Below, piece by piece: positions 56,699 through 64,000 of a DNA stretch of 64,000 nt. The DNA is from Pleurocapsa sp. MO_226.B13 (lineage in GTDB: Bacteria > Cyanobacteriota > Cyanobacteriia > Cyanobacteriales > Xenococcaceae), in NCBI GenBank assembly GCA_030064795.1, contig JASJEI010000007.1, positions 3,135 to 67,134 of the forward strand, read 5' to 3'. Below the pieces are notes generated by a model that saw nothing but the letters and a program-made list of their open reading frames with translations, made no database searches and was not told the origin of the DNA. The translations under genes were made by a program, and so were the position numbers. Every line of letters starts with the position of its first letter. Within the stretch, counting starts at the first letter, position 1.

Positions 56699-58732
56699 GT
56701 GACGTTAAGTCGGATCAAAACACTCTTATCAATCTCTCTAGGCTTATTGATTTGCGATTCGGGGTTATCAGCCAAGGCAATATCCCCCCCTACTATCGAT
56801 CGCACCGAAGAATGCGAACTACTGGTAATTGGAGGGGGTTTAGCAGGAGTTGCAGCCAGCTATGAGGCTTTAATGGCAGGAAGAACGGTGTGCATGACTG
56901 AAATTACTGATTGGGTTGGAGGACAAATTTCATCTCAGGGAACTTCCGCCTTAGATGAAAGAACCACTCAGCGTTCCAAGCTTTTTTTTCCTCGCGGTTA
57001 TTTAGAATTTAGAGAACGAATTGAAAAATTTTACAATGAACTCAACCCTGGAGACTGTTGGGTAAGTGAATCCTGCTTTTTGCCCAAAGATGCCCATAAG
57101 GTGATGTGGCAACAGTTAAAAGACGCAGAAGCCAAAGGAGACGGTAAGCTAAAATGGTTTCCTGCTACGGTAGTTAAAGATTTGGAAATCCAAACTATAG
57201 AGGGAGAAGGAACGGGCAAACAAATTATTAGCGCAATAGCGATTCAACATAGTCCCAAGAAAAAATATTTACCCCTCAATGCTTTGCCTTTATCCAGCAC
57301 CATCGAAGATGCCTATAGCTACGAAGATTCTTCCAGATTTAGTAAGGAAATTATTCGCTTTATTCCTGCTTCCACTTCAGATACAGCAGCAGACTGGTAC
57401 GTAATTGAAGCCACTGAAACAGGCGAAATTGTTGCTTTGGCTGATGTTCCCTATCGTTTGGGAATCGATCCGCTTTCAGCTTCTGAACCTTCTTCCTCTA
57501 GCGTCGAAGGCGATCCTTACTGTACCCAAGGATTTACCTACACTTTCGCTATGGAGGCGACCAAAGATCCTCAAGAACACGAAAAGCCCACTTTTTACGA
57601 CCAGCATAAATATTACTACAGTTACGAATTAGAGAGATTAGCAAATTTCGATCTAGTTTTTACCTATCGTCGGATTTGGAGTCCTAAAACGGGCGATAAA
57701 GAAAAATTTGGCGGTATTGAATTTACTGAACCTACGCCTGGAGATATCTCGATGCAAAACTGGACTTGGGGTAACGATTATCGTCCAGGTACTGCCCAAG
57801 ATAATTTAGTCTATACTCGTCGGCAACTCGAAGAATTAGGTCAACTCGAACCTGGTGGCTGGCTGGGAGGATTGCGTACCAGAACCCTAAGTCGTGGAGA
57901 AGACCATGCCCTAGGTTACTTCCATTGGCTAGTAGAGGGGACAACAGATTCTCAATTAGGGGATGGTGTCAAACAACCACAACCCAATCATCGCTTACTG
58001 ACAGGATTAGATTCTCCTATGGGTACGATTCACGGTTTGTCTAAATATCCTTATATTAGAGAAGGCAGAAGAATTATCGGCAGAGTTTATCCTGGCTATT
58101 CCCAAGGCTTTAGCGTGACCGAAATTGACATTTCGCGGGCTAACTATCGAGATGAACACTATAGCGAGAACCTCAACCCCACTACTTATCGTCAACTGTG
58201 GAAGGGAGTAGATGGTTTAGAGGTTTTTAGAAACAAAAATAGGGATATGAATATTGAAGAAATACAAAGACGGACACGTTCGACTATTTATCCTGATTCT
58301 GTGGGAGTCGGTCATTACGCGATCGATTTTCATCCCTGTATGGAGGAAAGTCCAGCGGAGAAACCAGGTAATACTGAAAGAAAAGGAGAGCGTCAGGGTG
58401 GAGGACAGGCTTATCCTTTCCAAATTCCGCTGCGGGCGATGATTCCCCAAGAAATTGACAATTTAATTGTCGCTGGTAAAAGTATTGCTACCAGTCATAT
58501 TGCTGCTGCTGCTTATCGCGTTCACTCTTTTGAATGGTCTTCTGGTGCTGCTGCGGGAATAGCTGCGATCTTTGGTTTGGATCGAGGAATTATGCCCTAT
58601 CAATTGGTCGATGAACCCTTTATTCATGAAGAGGAATTGCAAATACTCAAAGACAAACTAGACGAAAGTGGTAATCCCACCGCATTCCCCGATACTTCGA
58701 TCTTTAATCAGGATTGGGAGGATTGGCAATAA
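56699..58732 (+). CDS. exported FAD-dependent oxidoreductase
   Basis: 677 residues from a GTG at 56699, chosen because GAGGA lies about nine bases upstream and the protein then opens with a clean signal peptide (MTLSRIKTLLSISLGLLICD, cut near SAKA). A TTG ten codons earlier is an alternative. FAD-binding GGGLAG at 45-50, then ALMAGRTVCMTEITDWVGGQ. The C-terminal block reads IPLRAMIPQEIDNLIVAGKS and SSGAAAGIAAIFGL, of the FAD_oxidored (DUF/PF12831) type. Probably acts in the periplasm or thylakoid lumen. Substrate unknown. Confidence 0.87.
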   Translation: MTLSRIKTLLSISLGLLICDSGLSAKAISPPTIDRTEECELLVIGGGLAGVAASYEALMAGRTVCMTEITDWVGGQISSQGTSALDERTTQRSKLFFPRGYLEFRERIEKFYNELNPGDCWVSESCFLPKDAHKVMWQQLKDAEAKGDGKLKWFPATVVKDLEIQTIEGEGTGKQIISAIAIQHSPKKKYLPLNALPLSSTIEDAYSYEDSSRFSKEIIRFIPASTSDTAADWYVIEATETGEIVALADVPYRLGIDPLSASEPSSSSVEGDPYCTQGFTYTFAMEATKDPQEHEKPTFYDQHKYYYSYELERLANFDLVFTYRRIWSPKTGDKEKFGGIEFTEPTPGDISMQNWTWGNDYRPGTAQDNLVYTRRQLEELGQLEPGGWLGGLRTRTLSRGEDHALGYFHWLVEGTTDSQLGDGVKQPQPNHRLLTGLDSPMGTIHGLSKYPYIREGRRIIGRVYPGYSQGFSVTEIDISRANYRDEHYSENLNPTTYRQLWKGVDGLEVFRNKNRDMNIEEIQRRTRSTIYPDSVGVGHYAIDFHPCMEESPAEKPGNTERKGERQGGGQAYPFQIPLRAMIPQEIDNLIVAGKSIATSHIAAAAYRVHSFEWSSGAAAGIAAIFGLDRGIMPYQLVDEPFIHEEELQILKDKLDESGNPTAFPDTSIFNQDWEDWQ

Positions 58733-58750
58733 TCATTCACCAGTAGGTAA

Positions 58751-58804
58751 GGTGGGCATCGCGAATAGACGATCTCAGAAAATATTATTTCGATCATGCC
58801 CACC
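58751..58804. repeat. inverted repeat with spacer
   Basis: GGTGGGCAT (58751-58759) and ATGCCCACC (58796-58804), nine-base perfect arms 36 bases apart, just after the FAD oxidoreductase gene. Could act as a terminator-like hairpin or be an interspersed palindrome with an insert. Confidence 0.5.
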
Positions 58805-58943
58805 GATAATTTATTTTCGATAATGGTAGGTAAATTTTTAGAGCGGAATATTTGGCGATCGCAAGTGATTTTTGCCTACCTTATGTCGTTTATCAAAAGT
58901 AACTAGAGACTTATATATAAAAGTAGAATAATAATAACAACCG

Positions 58944-59555
58944 ATGTCAGGAGTCCCAAAAATTGCGATGGCTGAATCTGTAGAGACATTAAAATTTCTA
59001 TTAACTTCTTTCCCCTATCTCGAAACAAGACGGCTTTTACTTCGACAAGCAACTCAAGAAGATGTTGAAGCTATATTTGCAGTGTTTTCCGAGCCGAAAG
59101 TAACTCAGTTTCACGATCTCGATACGTTTACTCATCTTGATGAAGCAAGCAAGGTAATTGAAAGACGAGCAAAAGGTTTTGAAAGCGGACGTGGGATACG
59201 TTGGGCAATTATTCATAAACCAAGTAATAGTTTAATTGGCTCTTGTGGATTTACCTGGCTAAAAGAAATAAATGCTGCTGAAGTAGGTTATGAACTGAAA
59301 AGTCAGTTTTGGAGACAAGGCATCATGAGTGAAGCTTTAAGTGCCATTTTACAATATGGATTTAATAGCAGAGAAATTCAATTTGTTATTGCAGAAATTA
59401 TGTTAGAGAATCTAGCTTCTAGAAGGCTTTTGGAAAAATTATGTTTCCAGAGTCAAGGCATATTAAAAAAGCGTGGTTTTTGGAAAGGTAAGCATCACGA
59501 TTTAGAACAATTTAAGTTGACAAAAACTAAATTCATGCCTACCAAACTTAATTAA
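58944..59555 (+). CDS. GNAT acetyltransferase, RimJ/RimL type
   Basis: 203 residues. ETRRLLLRQATQEDVEAIFA opens the fold; the acetyl-CoA loop is VGYELKSQFWRQGIMSEALS and the end reads NLASRRLLEKLCFQSQGILK. Closest in form to ribosomal-protein N-acetyltransferases. ATG start at 58944; a second ATG eight codons on has AGGAG upstream at a long spacing. Substrate unknown. Confidence 0.85.
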   Translation: MSGVPKIAMAESVETLKFLLTSFPYLETRRLLLRQATQEDVEAIFAVFSEPKVTQFHDLDTFTHLDEASKVIERRAKGFESGRGIRWAIIHKPSNSLIGSCGFTWLKEINAAEVGYELKSQFWRQGIMSEALSAILQYGFNSREIQFVIAEIMLENLASRRLLEKLCFQSQGILKKRGFWKGKHHDLEQFKLTKTKFMPTKLN

Positions 59556-59599
59556 TAATACCAATTCTCATGCATTAACAAGAGACTTCGTAGTAGTAG
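59556..59599. other. short gap before PIN-domain remnant
   Basis: No feature seen. The non-coding stretch continues on the far side of the remnant (59771-59931), also without signals. Confidence 0.4.
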
Positions 59600-59770
59600 T
59601 CCGAGAAAATAATCGATTTGGTCAAAAATTCTAAATGTTCGGCATATGATTGTGAGTATGTAGCCCTTGCTCGACAGTTAGAAATAGATTTAGTGACAGC
59701 AGATCGAAAAATTTTAGCGGAGTTTCCCTCTACAGCAATTTCTCTAAGCTCTTTTAGCTCTTTATCCTGA
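59600..59770 (+). pseudogene. VapC-type PIN-domain toxin remnant
   Basis: A plus-strand frame after TAG 59597-59599, ending in TGA 59768-59770, reads KCSAYDCEYVALARQLEIDL, then VTADRKILAEFPSTAISL. This is the C-terminal third of a VapC PIN RNase: the YDxxYVALA helix and the VTADRK(I/L)L strand with its conserved Asp are clear. The N-terminal Asp-bearing part, start codon and antitoxin gene are all missing. A dead toxin-antitoxin relic. The minus-strand frame over the same bases is a shadow. Confidence 0.6.
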
Positions 59771-59931
59771 AAGCGATCCGATTTAGAATGGTCAGACAAA
59801 ACTTGCTAATTGTGTATTATTTTTGTCTACCTGACCAAAAACTTGTAGACTCTAAATTGCGATCGCTGCTGCCTCCAAGGTCTATACTATTGATACCTAT
59901 CGGAATTTGGCTTTACTAGTGAACCTATATT

Positions 59932-60597
59932 ATGCAATTTTCTCTTCAAGCTTGGGAAAGTATTGAAAATATTTACCAAGCTATCTTAAAGATGCCTTTT
60001 GTTGAAGAACTTAAATCGGGTTCTTTGGAGCGAGAAATATTTCAACACTATATGATTCAAGATGGCATATATCTTGGCGAATTTGCTCGCGTTTTGGCGA
60101 TTATCTCCGCCAAAGCACCACAACCAGATACACAATTACAATTTGCTAGCAGTGTTGGAGAAGCTATTTTAGTAGAACGTAGTTTACATGAAAACTTTTT
60201 TGCCGAATTTGGCATTGAAGTCCAAGATGCTTTGGCAACAATGCCCACTCCTACTTGTTTGAATTACACGAATTTTTTAATTGCTACTGCCTATCAACAT
60301 AATTTTGCCGTTGCCGTAGCTGCGGTTTTGCCCTGCTTTTGGATTTATTTAGAAGTCGGAAAACAGATCTATCAACAAGCAAGCGATCGCCCTAATCCCT
60401 ATCAAAAATGGATCGATACTTATATTGATGCTGATTTTGAAGCTTCGGTTAATTATGTGATTCAAGTAGCAGATAAAAAAGCAGAACAAGCTTCGGTTAA
60501 AGAACGAGAATTAATGCATCAAGTTTTTTACCGCGCATCCCAATTTGAATGGATGTTCTGGGATAGTGCCTATCGTCTAGAAAAATGGGAAATTTGA
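59932..60597 (+). CDS. tenA: TenA/thiaminase II-family protein
   Basis: 221 residues, all-helical. Catalytic Cys135 in AVLPCFWIYLEVGK, Asp44 in MIQDGIYL, and Glu206 in ASQFEWMFWDSAY match the TenA active site. TenA hydrolyses aminopyrimidines in thiamin salvage. Ends EKWEI. No TPP riboswitch motif (CTGAGA) is found in the 130 bases upstream, and no other thi gene is adjacent. ATG start. Confidence 0.92.
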   Translation: MQFSLQAWESIENIYQAILKMPFVEELKSGSLEREIFQHYMIQDGIYLGEFARVLAIISAKAPQPDTQLQFASSVGEAILVERSLHENFFAEFGIEVQDALATMPTPTCLNYTNFLIATAYQHNFAVAVAAVLPCFWIYLEVGKQIYQQASDRPNPYQKWIDTYIDADFEASVNYVIQVADKKAEQASVKERELMHQVFYRASQFEWMFWDSAYRLEKWEI

Positions 60598-60636
60598 ACT
60601 GCTTCTGGTTTTTTAAATGATAATTTTCTCTATTTA

Positions 60637-62013
60637 CTAATGCGATCGCTCTTCTATTTTACTTTTAATTTTCATTTTAAAAGAAGCTGGCGGGGCAATA
60701 GTTAAACCTCGTCGCACGGGTAACATCGGGCGGTTACTTATTAACTCTAATTGGAAACGGGATAGAATTGTCGCGGTTACTAATTTCATTTCTAGTAATG
60801 CCAAAGCCGAACCAATACAACGTCGATTACCTCCACCAAAAGGAATATATTCATAACTAGAGTAAGTTTTTTGTAAAAATCTTTGCGGGTCAAATTGTTT
60901 GGGATTGGGATATAAATCTTCTCGATGGTGCAGAGAATAAATAGAAGTCATCAACCAAGTATCTGGTTCAATATCGTATCCCATGAGAGTCATTGGTTTG
61001 GTAAGCACGCGACCAAAAGTCCCCGCAGCAATGGGGTAAATTCGCAAAGTTTCTGAAATTACCGCGTTTAAATAAGTAAGGTTATTTATTTCTTGATAAT
61101 TTAATTTCCCAGACCAAGAATCTAATTCAAAACGTAATTTCTCCTGTACTTCTGGAAGATAGTGAACCCAATAAAAAAGCCAAGCTAAAGCGGAAGCAGT
61201 AGTTTCATGTCCAGCAAATAATAGAGTTATCAACTCATCGTGCAATTCTTCATCGGTCATGCCTACGCCGTTTTCATCTTTTGCCAACAGCAACAAACTA
61301 AAAATATCTTGGGTTTCTAATTTATCTGCTGCTAATAATTCTCGTCTTTCTTTTATCTCTTGATAAATTAAAGTTCTAATTTCTTGTTTCAAAATCAGAA
61401 AACGTCCCCAAGGACTAAATTTCCCCCAGTCCTTTTGTAGGAAAGTAAAAAAGATTAAACTTGAATTTAAAGGAGTATTAAATGTTTCTAAAAGTGTAGT
61501 TAACAATTCTCGCAAGCGATCGTATCTCTTTCCAGAATCGATACCGAAGACCACACTCAAAATTACTCGCATCGTAATTTCTTGAGTTAACGAACGAACT
61601 TTAAAAGGTTTATTTATTTCCAGGCGATCGCTGACTTTATTAGTTATCTTAACGATCTCTTCGCTACATTTTTGCAGCGATTCACCATGAAAAGGAGGCA
61701 TCAACAAACGTCGGCGATTTCGATGTTTTTTACCATCTAATAACATTAAAGAATTGTCCCCTACCAGAAAGCTCAACATTTTATTGCCCCTACCTACTTC
61801 AAATGTATCTGGAGAAGCGGTAAAAATCTCCTCGATCGCTTGAGGATTACTAGTCATAACTGTAGGTGGCGAGTTTTTAAAAGTTACCTGATAAAAATCT
61901 CCATGTTTTCGGGTGCGTTGTTCGATAAACTCCAGAGGACGTAAAATAGCTTTGATTTGGCGGAAGGTTCTCAGCCAACCAGATGTACTCTTAACCGTTG
62001 GTATTTGCTTCAT
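60637..62013 (-). CDS. cytochrome P450 (CYP110-like)
   Basis: 458 residues. I-helix oxygen motif AGHETTASAL, K-helix ETLR, PERF-region QFDPQRF, and heme loop FGGGNRRCIG with the axial Cys399. The N-terminus lacks a clear membrane anchor. The sequence style and length resemble the CYP110 family, which is widespread in filamentous and other cyanobacteria and acts on fatty acids or terpenes. ATG start. No terpene cyclase or ferredoxin gene is next to it, so the substrate stays open. Confidence 0.93.
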   Translation of the reverse strand: MKQIPTVKSTSGWLRTFRQIKAILRPLEFIEQRTRKHGDFYQVTFKNSPPTVMTSNPQAIEEIFTASPDTFEVGRGNKMLSFLVGDNSLMLLDGKKHRNRRRLLMPPFHGESLQKCSEEIVKITNKVSDRLEINKPFKVRSLTQEITMRVILSVVFGIDSGKRYDRLRELLTTLLETFNTPLNSSLIFFTFLQKDWGKFSPWGRFLILKQEIRTLIYQEIKERRELLAADKLETQDIFSLLLLAKDENGVGMTDEELHDELITLLFAGHETTASALAWLFYWVHYLPEVQEKLRFELDSWSGKLNYQEINNLTYLNAVISETLRIYPIAAGTFGRVLTKPMTLMGYDIEPDTWLMTSIYSLHHREDLYPNPKQFDPQRFLQKTYSSYEYIPFGGGNRRCIGSALALLEMKLVTATILSRFQLELISNRPMLPVRRGLTIAPPASFKMKIKSKIEERSH

Positions 62014-62133
62014 TAGTGCGATCGTCTTTTATTGCTTTGATTAGTCTTGAATCGATTTTAACGAAAACTCAAAAAGCTATATAGCGATTCTCGAAAAGCT
62101 TGAAATACACCTCGGTTAAGATAAGTTCGTAGA

Positions 62134-62153
62134 GGTCGTTCCATGGAACGACC
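62134..62153. repeat. 20-base perfect palindrome
   Basis: GGTCGTTCCATGGAACGACC, closely preceded by GTAGA, followed by a GGAATTCGGAATTC tandem. Non-coding, between the P450 and GNAT genes. Confidence 0.85.
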
Positions 62154-62212
62154 GTACGGAATTCGGAATTCGGAAAATTTTGTACCTTACCTATTTGAGA
62201 AAGGCTATATAG

Positions 62213-62845
62213 TCAATAAAAAGTAGCTCGCTTGAGATTCCAAAACCAGGGTGCATCTTTTGCAGCTCGATCTTTTCTAATCATTTCAAAACCGTTTTTT
62301 TGATAAAAATTTACTGCTGGCTCGGTAAACGTGACCAAATAACACGGTAATTTCTCATCACTAGCTCGATCGAGAATCGGTTTGAGTAAAGCACTACCGA
62401 TGCCTTGGCTTTGATAGCTAGGATTGACAAACATCAAAGCTAAATACCAGTGAGGCTGAGTTTGCATATCTCGCTCGTGATAATCTTCGCTAACTTTTAA
62501 AAAAGAAAGCCAACGTCCGAGTTTGTTCCAACCACACTTGAAAGGCAACAAGTATAAGCGTAGCCGTAAAATTAACTGTAACTCTTGTATGGCTGTAAAA
62601 GAAGATTTTTCTGGTGGTAGCCAAGCTGCAATACCCTTAAGATCGGGTGTGGTGTAAATATGACCGCAATCATAACAGTACTTTAAGGTATTTGTAGCCA
62701 GCCAAGTTAAAGCCTTTAAACGTGACTGTCGAGCTTCTGGTGTGAGATAGCCAAATACGGGATCGTCTGCAAATGCCTTAGCTGCAATTGTGCTAGCTAG
62801 TTCTATCTGCGATCGCTCTAAGCGAACTACTCGATCGTCGTTCAT
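62213..62845 (-). CDS. GNAT-family acetyltransferase
   Basis: 210 residues. The N-terminus (LASTIAAKAFADDPVFGYLT) is typical of the cyanobacterial and fungal GNATs that follow a DPVFxY motif. The acetyl-CoA loop is VNPSYQSQGIGSALLKPILD, and it ends NFYQKNGFEMIRKD. Substrate unknown. ATG start. It lies 85 bases after the AraC-type gene, same strand. Confidence 0.88.
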   Translation of the reverse strand: MNDDRVVRLERSQIELASTIAAKAFADDPVFGYLTPEARQSRLKALTWLATNTLKYCYDCGHIYTTPDLKGIAAWLPPEKSSFTAIQELQLILRLRLYLLPFKCGWNKLGRWLSFLKVSEDYHERDMQTQPHWYLALMFVNPSYQSQGIGSALLKPILDRASDEKLPCYLVTFTEPAVNFYQKNGFEMIRKDRAAKDAPWFWNLKRATFY

Positions 62846-62930
62846 TGTTTAAATATTTGCTACTGAAATTTGTACCTCCTTAGTATCCATAATGTCCCAA
62901 GCAATAGTATTCAAAGTTATTGCTGTGTTT

Positions 62931-63422
62931 TTACAAGTTTTTGCTCTGTGTCACAAATTGTTTTGGTGTCGCTCCCACTCGACGTTTAAAGTGATAGTTA
63001 AGATGACTTTGGCTAGCAAATCCTGTTGTTTGGGCAACTTTGGCGATCGCCATATTCTGCAATAACAATTCTTTAGCACGATCTATACGACATTGAAGCT
63101 GAAATTGATGGGGTGCTTTACCAGTAGTTTGTTTAAACAAGCGGGCAAAATGATATTCACTCAACTGTACTACTGCTGCTAATTGTGTCAATGTTAAATT
63201 TCGATCTAAATTACTGTAGATATAATCGATTACCCGATCTAGTTGTGGCTGAGATAATTTGCTTTTACTAGATTTAAGAGTGCGACTGCAATTAGAATAT
63301 CGAGATAATAAATGTACGGCTAAAGCATTTGCCATTGAGTCGGCATATAAATTGCTGCTAACTTCGTTTTCCAAAGCATTTTTGAGTGCTATGGCAATCT
63401 CAGTAGATGGACAAGTTTTTGA
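62931..63422 (-). pseudogene. AraC-family regulator, N-terminally truncated
   Basis: The frame is open from after TAA 63423-63425 but has no ATG before Met at 63335; a TTG lies at 63374. The C-terminal two-helix-turn-helix AraC domain is whole: LTLTQLAAVVQLSEYHFARL, then FKQTTGKAPHQF and VAQTTGFASQSHLNYHFKRR. Upstream, PSTEIAIALKNALENEVSSN and YADSMANALAVHLL belong to the linker of a roughly 300-residue regulator whose first half has gone. It could still make a short DNA-binding protein from 63335 (134 residues). Confidence 0.55.
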
Positions 63423-63425
63423 TTA

Positions 63426-64000
63426 GGGCGATCGCCAAACCCAAAAATGACTTAGAGTCACAATTTTTATCAGTACTTTTGTTCTGAAACCTCCTCGTTA
63501 ATATAAGTAAAGATTATATTGATACTTTCTCCGAATTTAAATTCTAGTAGTCTTTGAATATTTGGCAAAAAAAAATGTTAGAAAACTCAGAATATTTTCT
63601 AATAATTTTAAGTAAAAAAGAATTGAGGGATTGGATTTAAGTTTTTTCAAGAATTTTTGATTATTCGAGCAGATTTTGACAAAAGTCATCTCTTAAACAC
63701 GCCAGTTTGAATAATTAAACATACCCTCGTGCTTAGATTAAAGCTGATTTTTTTACCAGAGTATAACTATTAATTAACTGGTGGGAATATAGACTAATTT
63801 TCTGACTTGATAAATTCGATTGATTTCATTAGATAAAAAGGATAACATTTGTTTTAAACTAAATAAGTAGTTATAGACCAAACGTCCACCCCGAGAGAAA
63901 TCCTAGACATATATGGACAGTCTCGGAAAAAGATCATCCTCGGCATACACAGACAACTGAAATATAAGACTGTCCATATATGTCCTAGATTATTGAAGCC
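63426..64000. other. AT-rich region at window end
   Basis: About 575 bases with no gene. The only clear structure is the inverted repeat at 63906-63984. Confidence 0.5.
63906..63984. repeat. 18-base inverted repeat, possible MITE ends
   Basis: GACATATATGGACAGTCT (63906-63923) and its exact reverse complement (63967-63984) are 43 bases apart. The flanks extend with CTA / TAG pairs outside, offset by one base. Either a very small non-autonomous element or a strong cruciform. Confidence 0.75.

Noticed and set aside
59575..59799. 74-codon minus-strand frame
   Set aside because: The opposite strand reads as a VapC PIN-domain end, which explains the open frame.
59800..59931. TPP riboswitch upstream of tenA
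   Set aside because: No CTGAGA or other conserved TPP core found in this stretch.
1..64000. CRISPR array, tRNA or rRNA genes
   Set aside because: No regularly spaced direct repeats with unique spacers and no convincing tRNA T-arm or rRNA sequence seen by eye.

Overview
The window looks like part of a cyanobacterial chromosome. The octamer GCGATCGC (HIP1) recurs throughout. The recognisable genes point the same way: a Slr1923-type divinyl chlorophyllide reductase (bciB), a kinase fused to a GUN4 domain, Mrp without a CxxC motif, two haemagglutinin-type secretion proteins, a CHAT protease, pentapeptide-repeat proteins and a CYP110-like P450. The style of the accessory genes suggests a large-genome, surface-associated form (Pleurocapsales, Xenococcus or Stanieria-like), but that placement is inference.

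Layout. 1-1.5 kb: the tail of what may be a contractile-injection-system locus, with an FHA domain broken by a stop codon followed by a Pvc16-like protein. 1.8-6.6 kb: decayed insertion sequences (IS1182-like and ISAzo13-like) around a Ser/Thr kinase-GUN4 protein. 6.8-10.4 kb: carbon metabolism on the minus strand (glgX, pgk). 10.7-15 kb: a sulfotransferase and a first haemagglutinin-type TpsA protein. 15.2-17.2 kb: the ergothioneine genes egtB and egtC, overlapping. 17.2-22.5 kb: gene remnants, a pentapeptide-repeat protein, a membrane hydroxylase-like protein, a divergent infC, bciB and a frameshifted AhpD-like gene.

22.6-31.8 kb: a glycan-sulfation cluster of five plus-strand genes. It holds a sulfotransferase, a 1094-residue sulfotransferase/coiled-coil/GT2/GT2 fusion, a polytopic membrane protein of unknown role, a GtrA-GT2 fusion and a nucleotide-sugar epimerase. 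The last four have gaps of 31-54 bases between them and probably form an operon making a sulfated surface or extracellular glycan. This is the most distinctive system in the window.

31.9-37.8 kb: remnants followed by mostly housekeeping genes (a PLP-dependent dehydratase or racemase, an orphan sugar permease, accA, an SDR, folE). A possible structured RNA lies just after accA. 38.4-45.8 kb: an extracellular-function block with a zinc metalloprotease that ends in tandem repeats and 15 aspartates, a second TpsA haemagglutinin and a signal-peptide-bearing TPR-CHAT protease.

46-63.4 kb: mixed single genes. These are three GNAT acetyltransferases, a Ski2-like helicase, cysE, mrp, mnmD, an HD-GYP response regulator, a GT4 glycosyltransferase, a probably exported FAD oxidoreductase, tenA, a cytochrome P450 and a truncated AraC regulator. 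Pieces of tnpB and vapC lie among them. Intergenic regions carry heptanucleotide tandem repeats and short perfect palindromes. I saw no rRNA, tRNA, CRISPR array or intact transposon.
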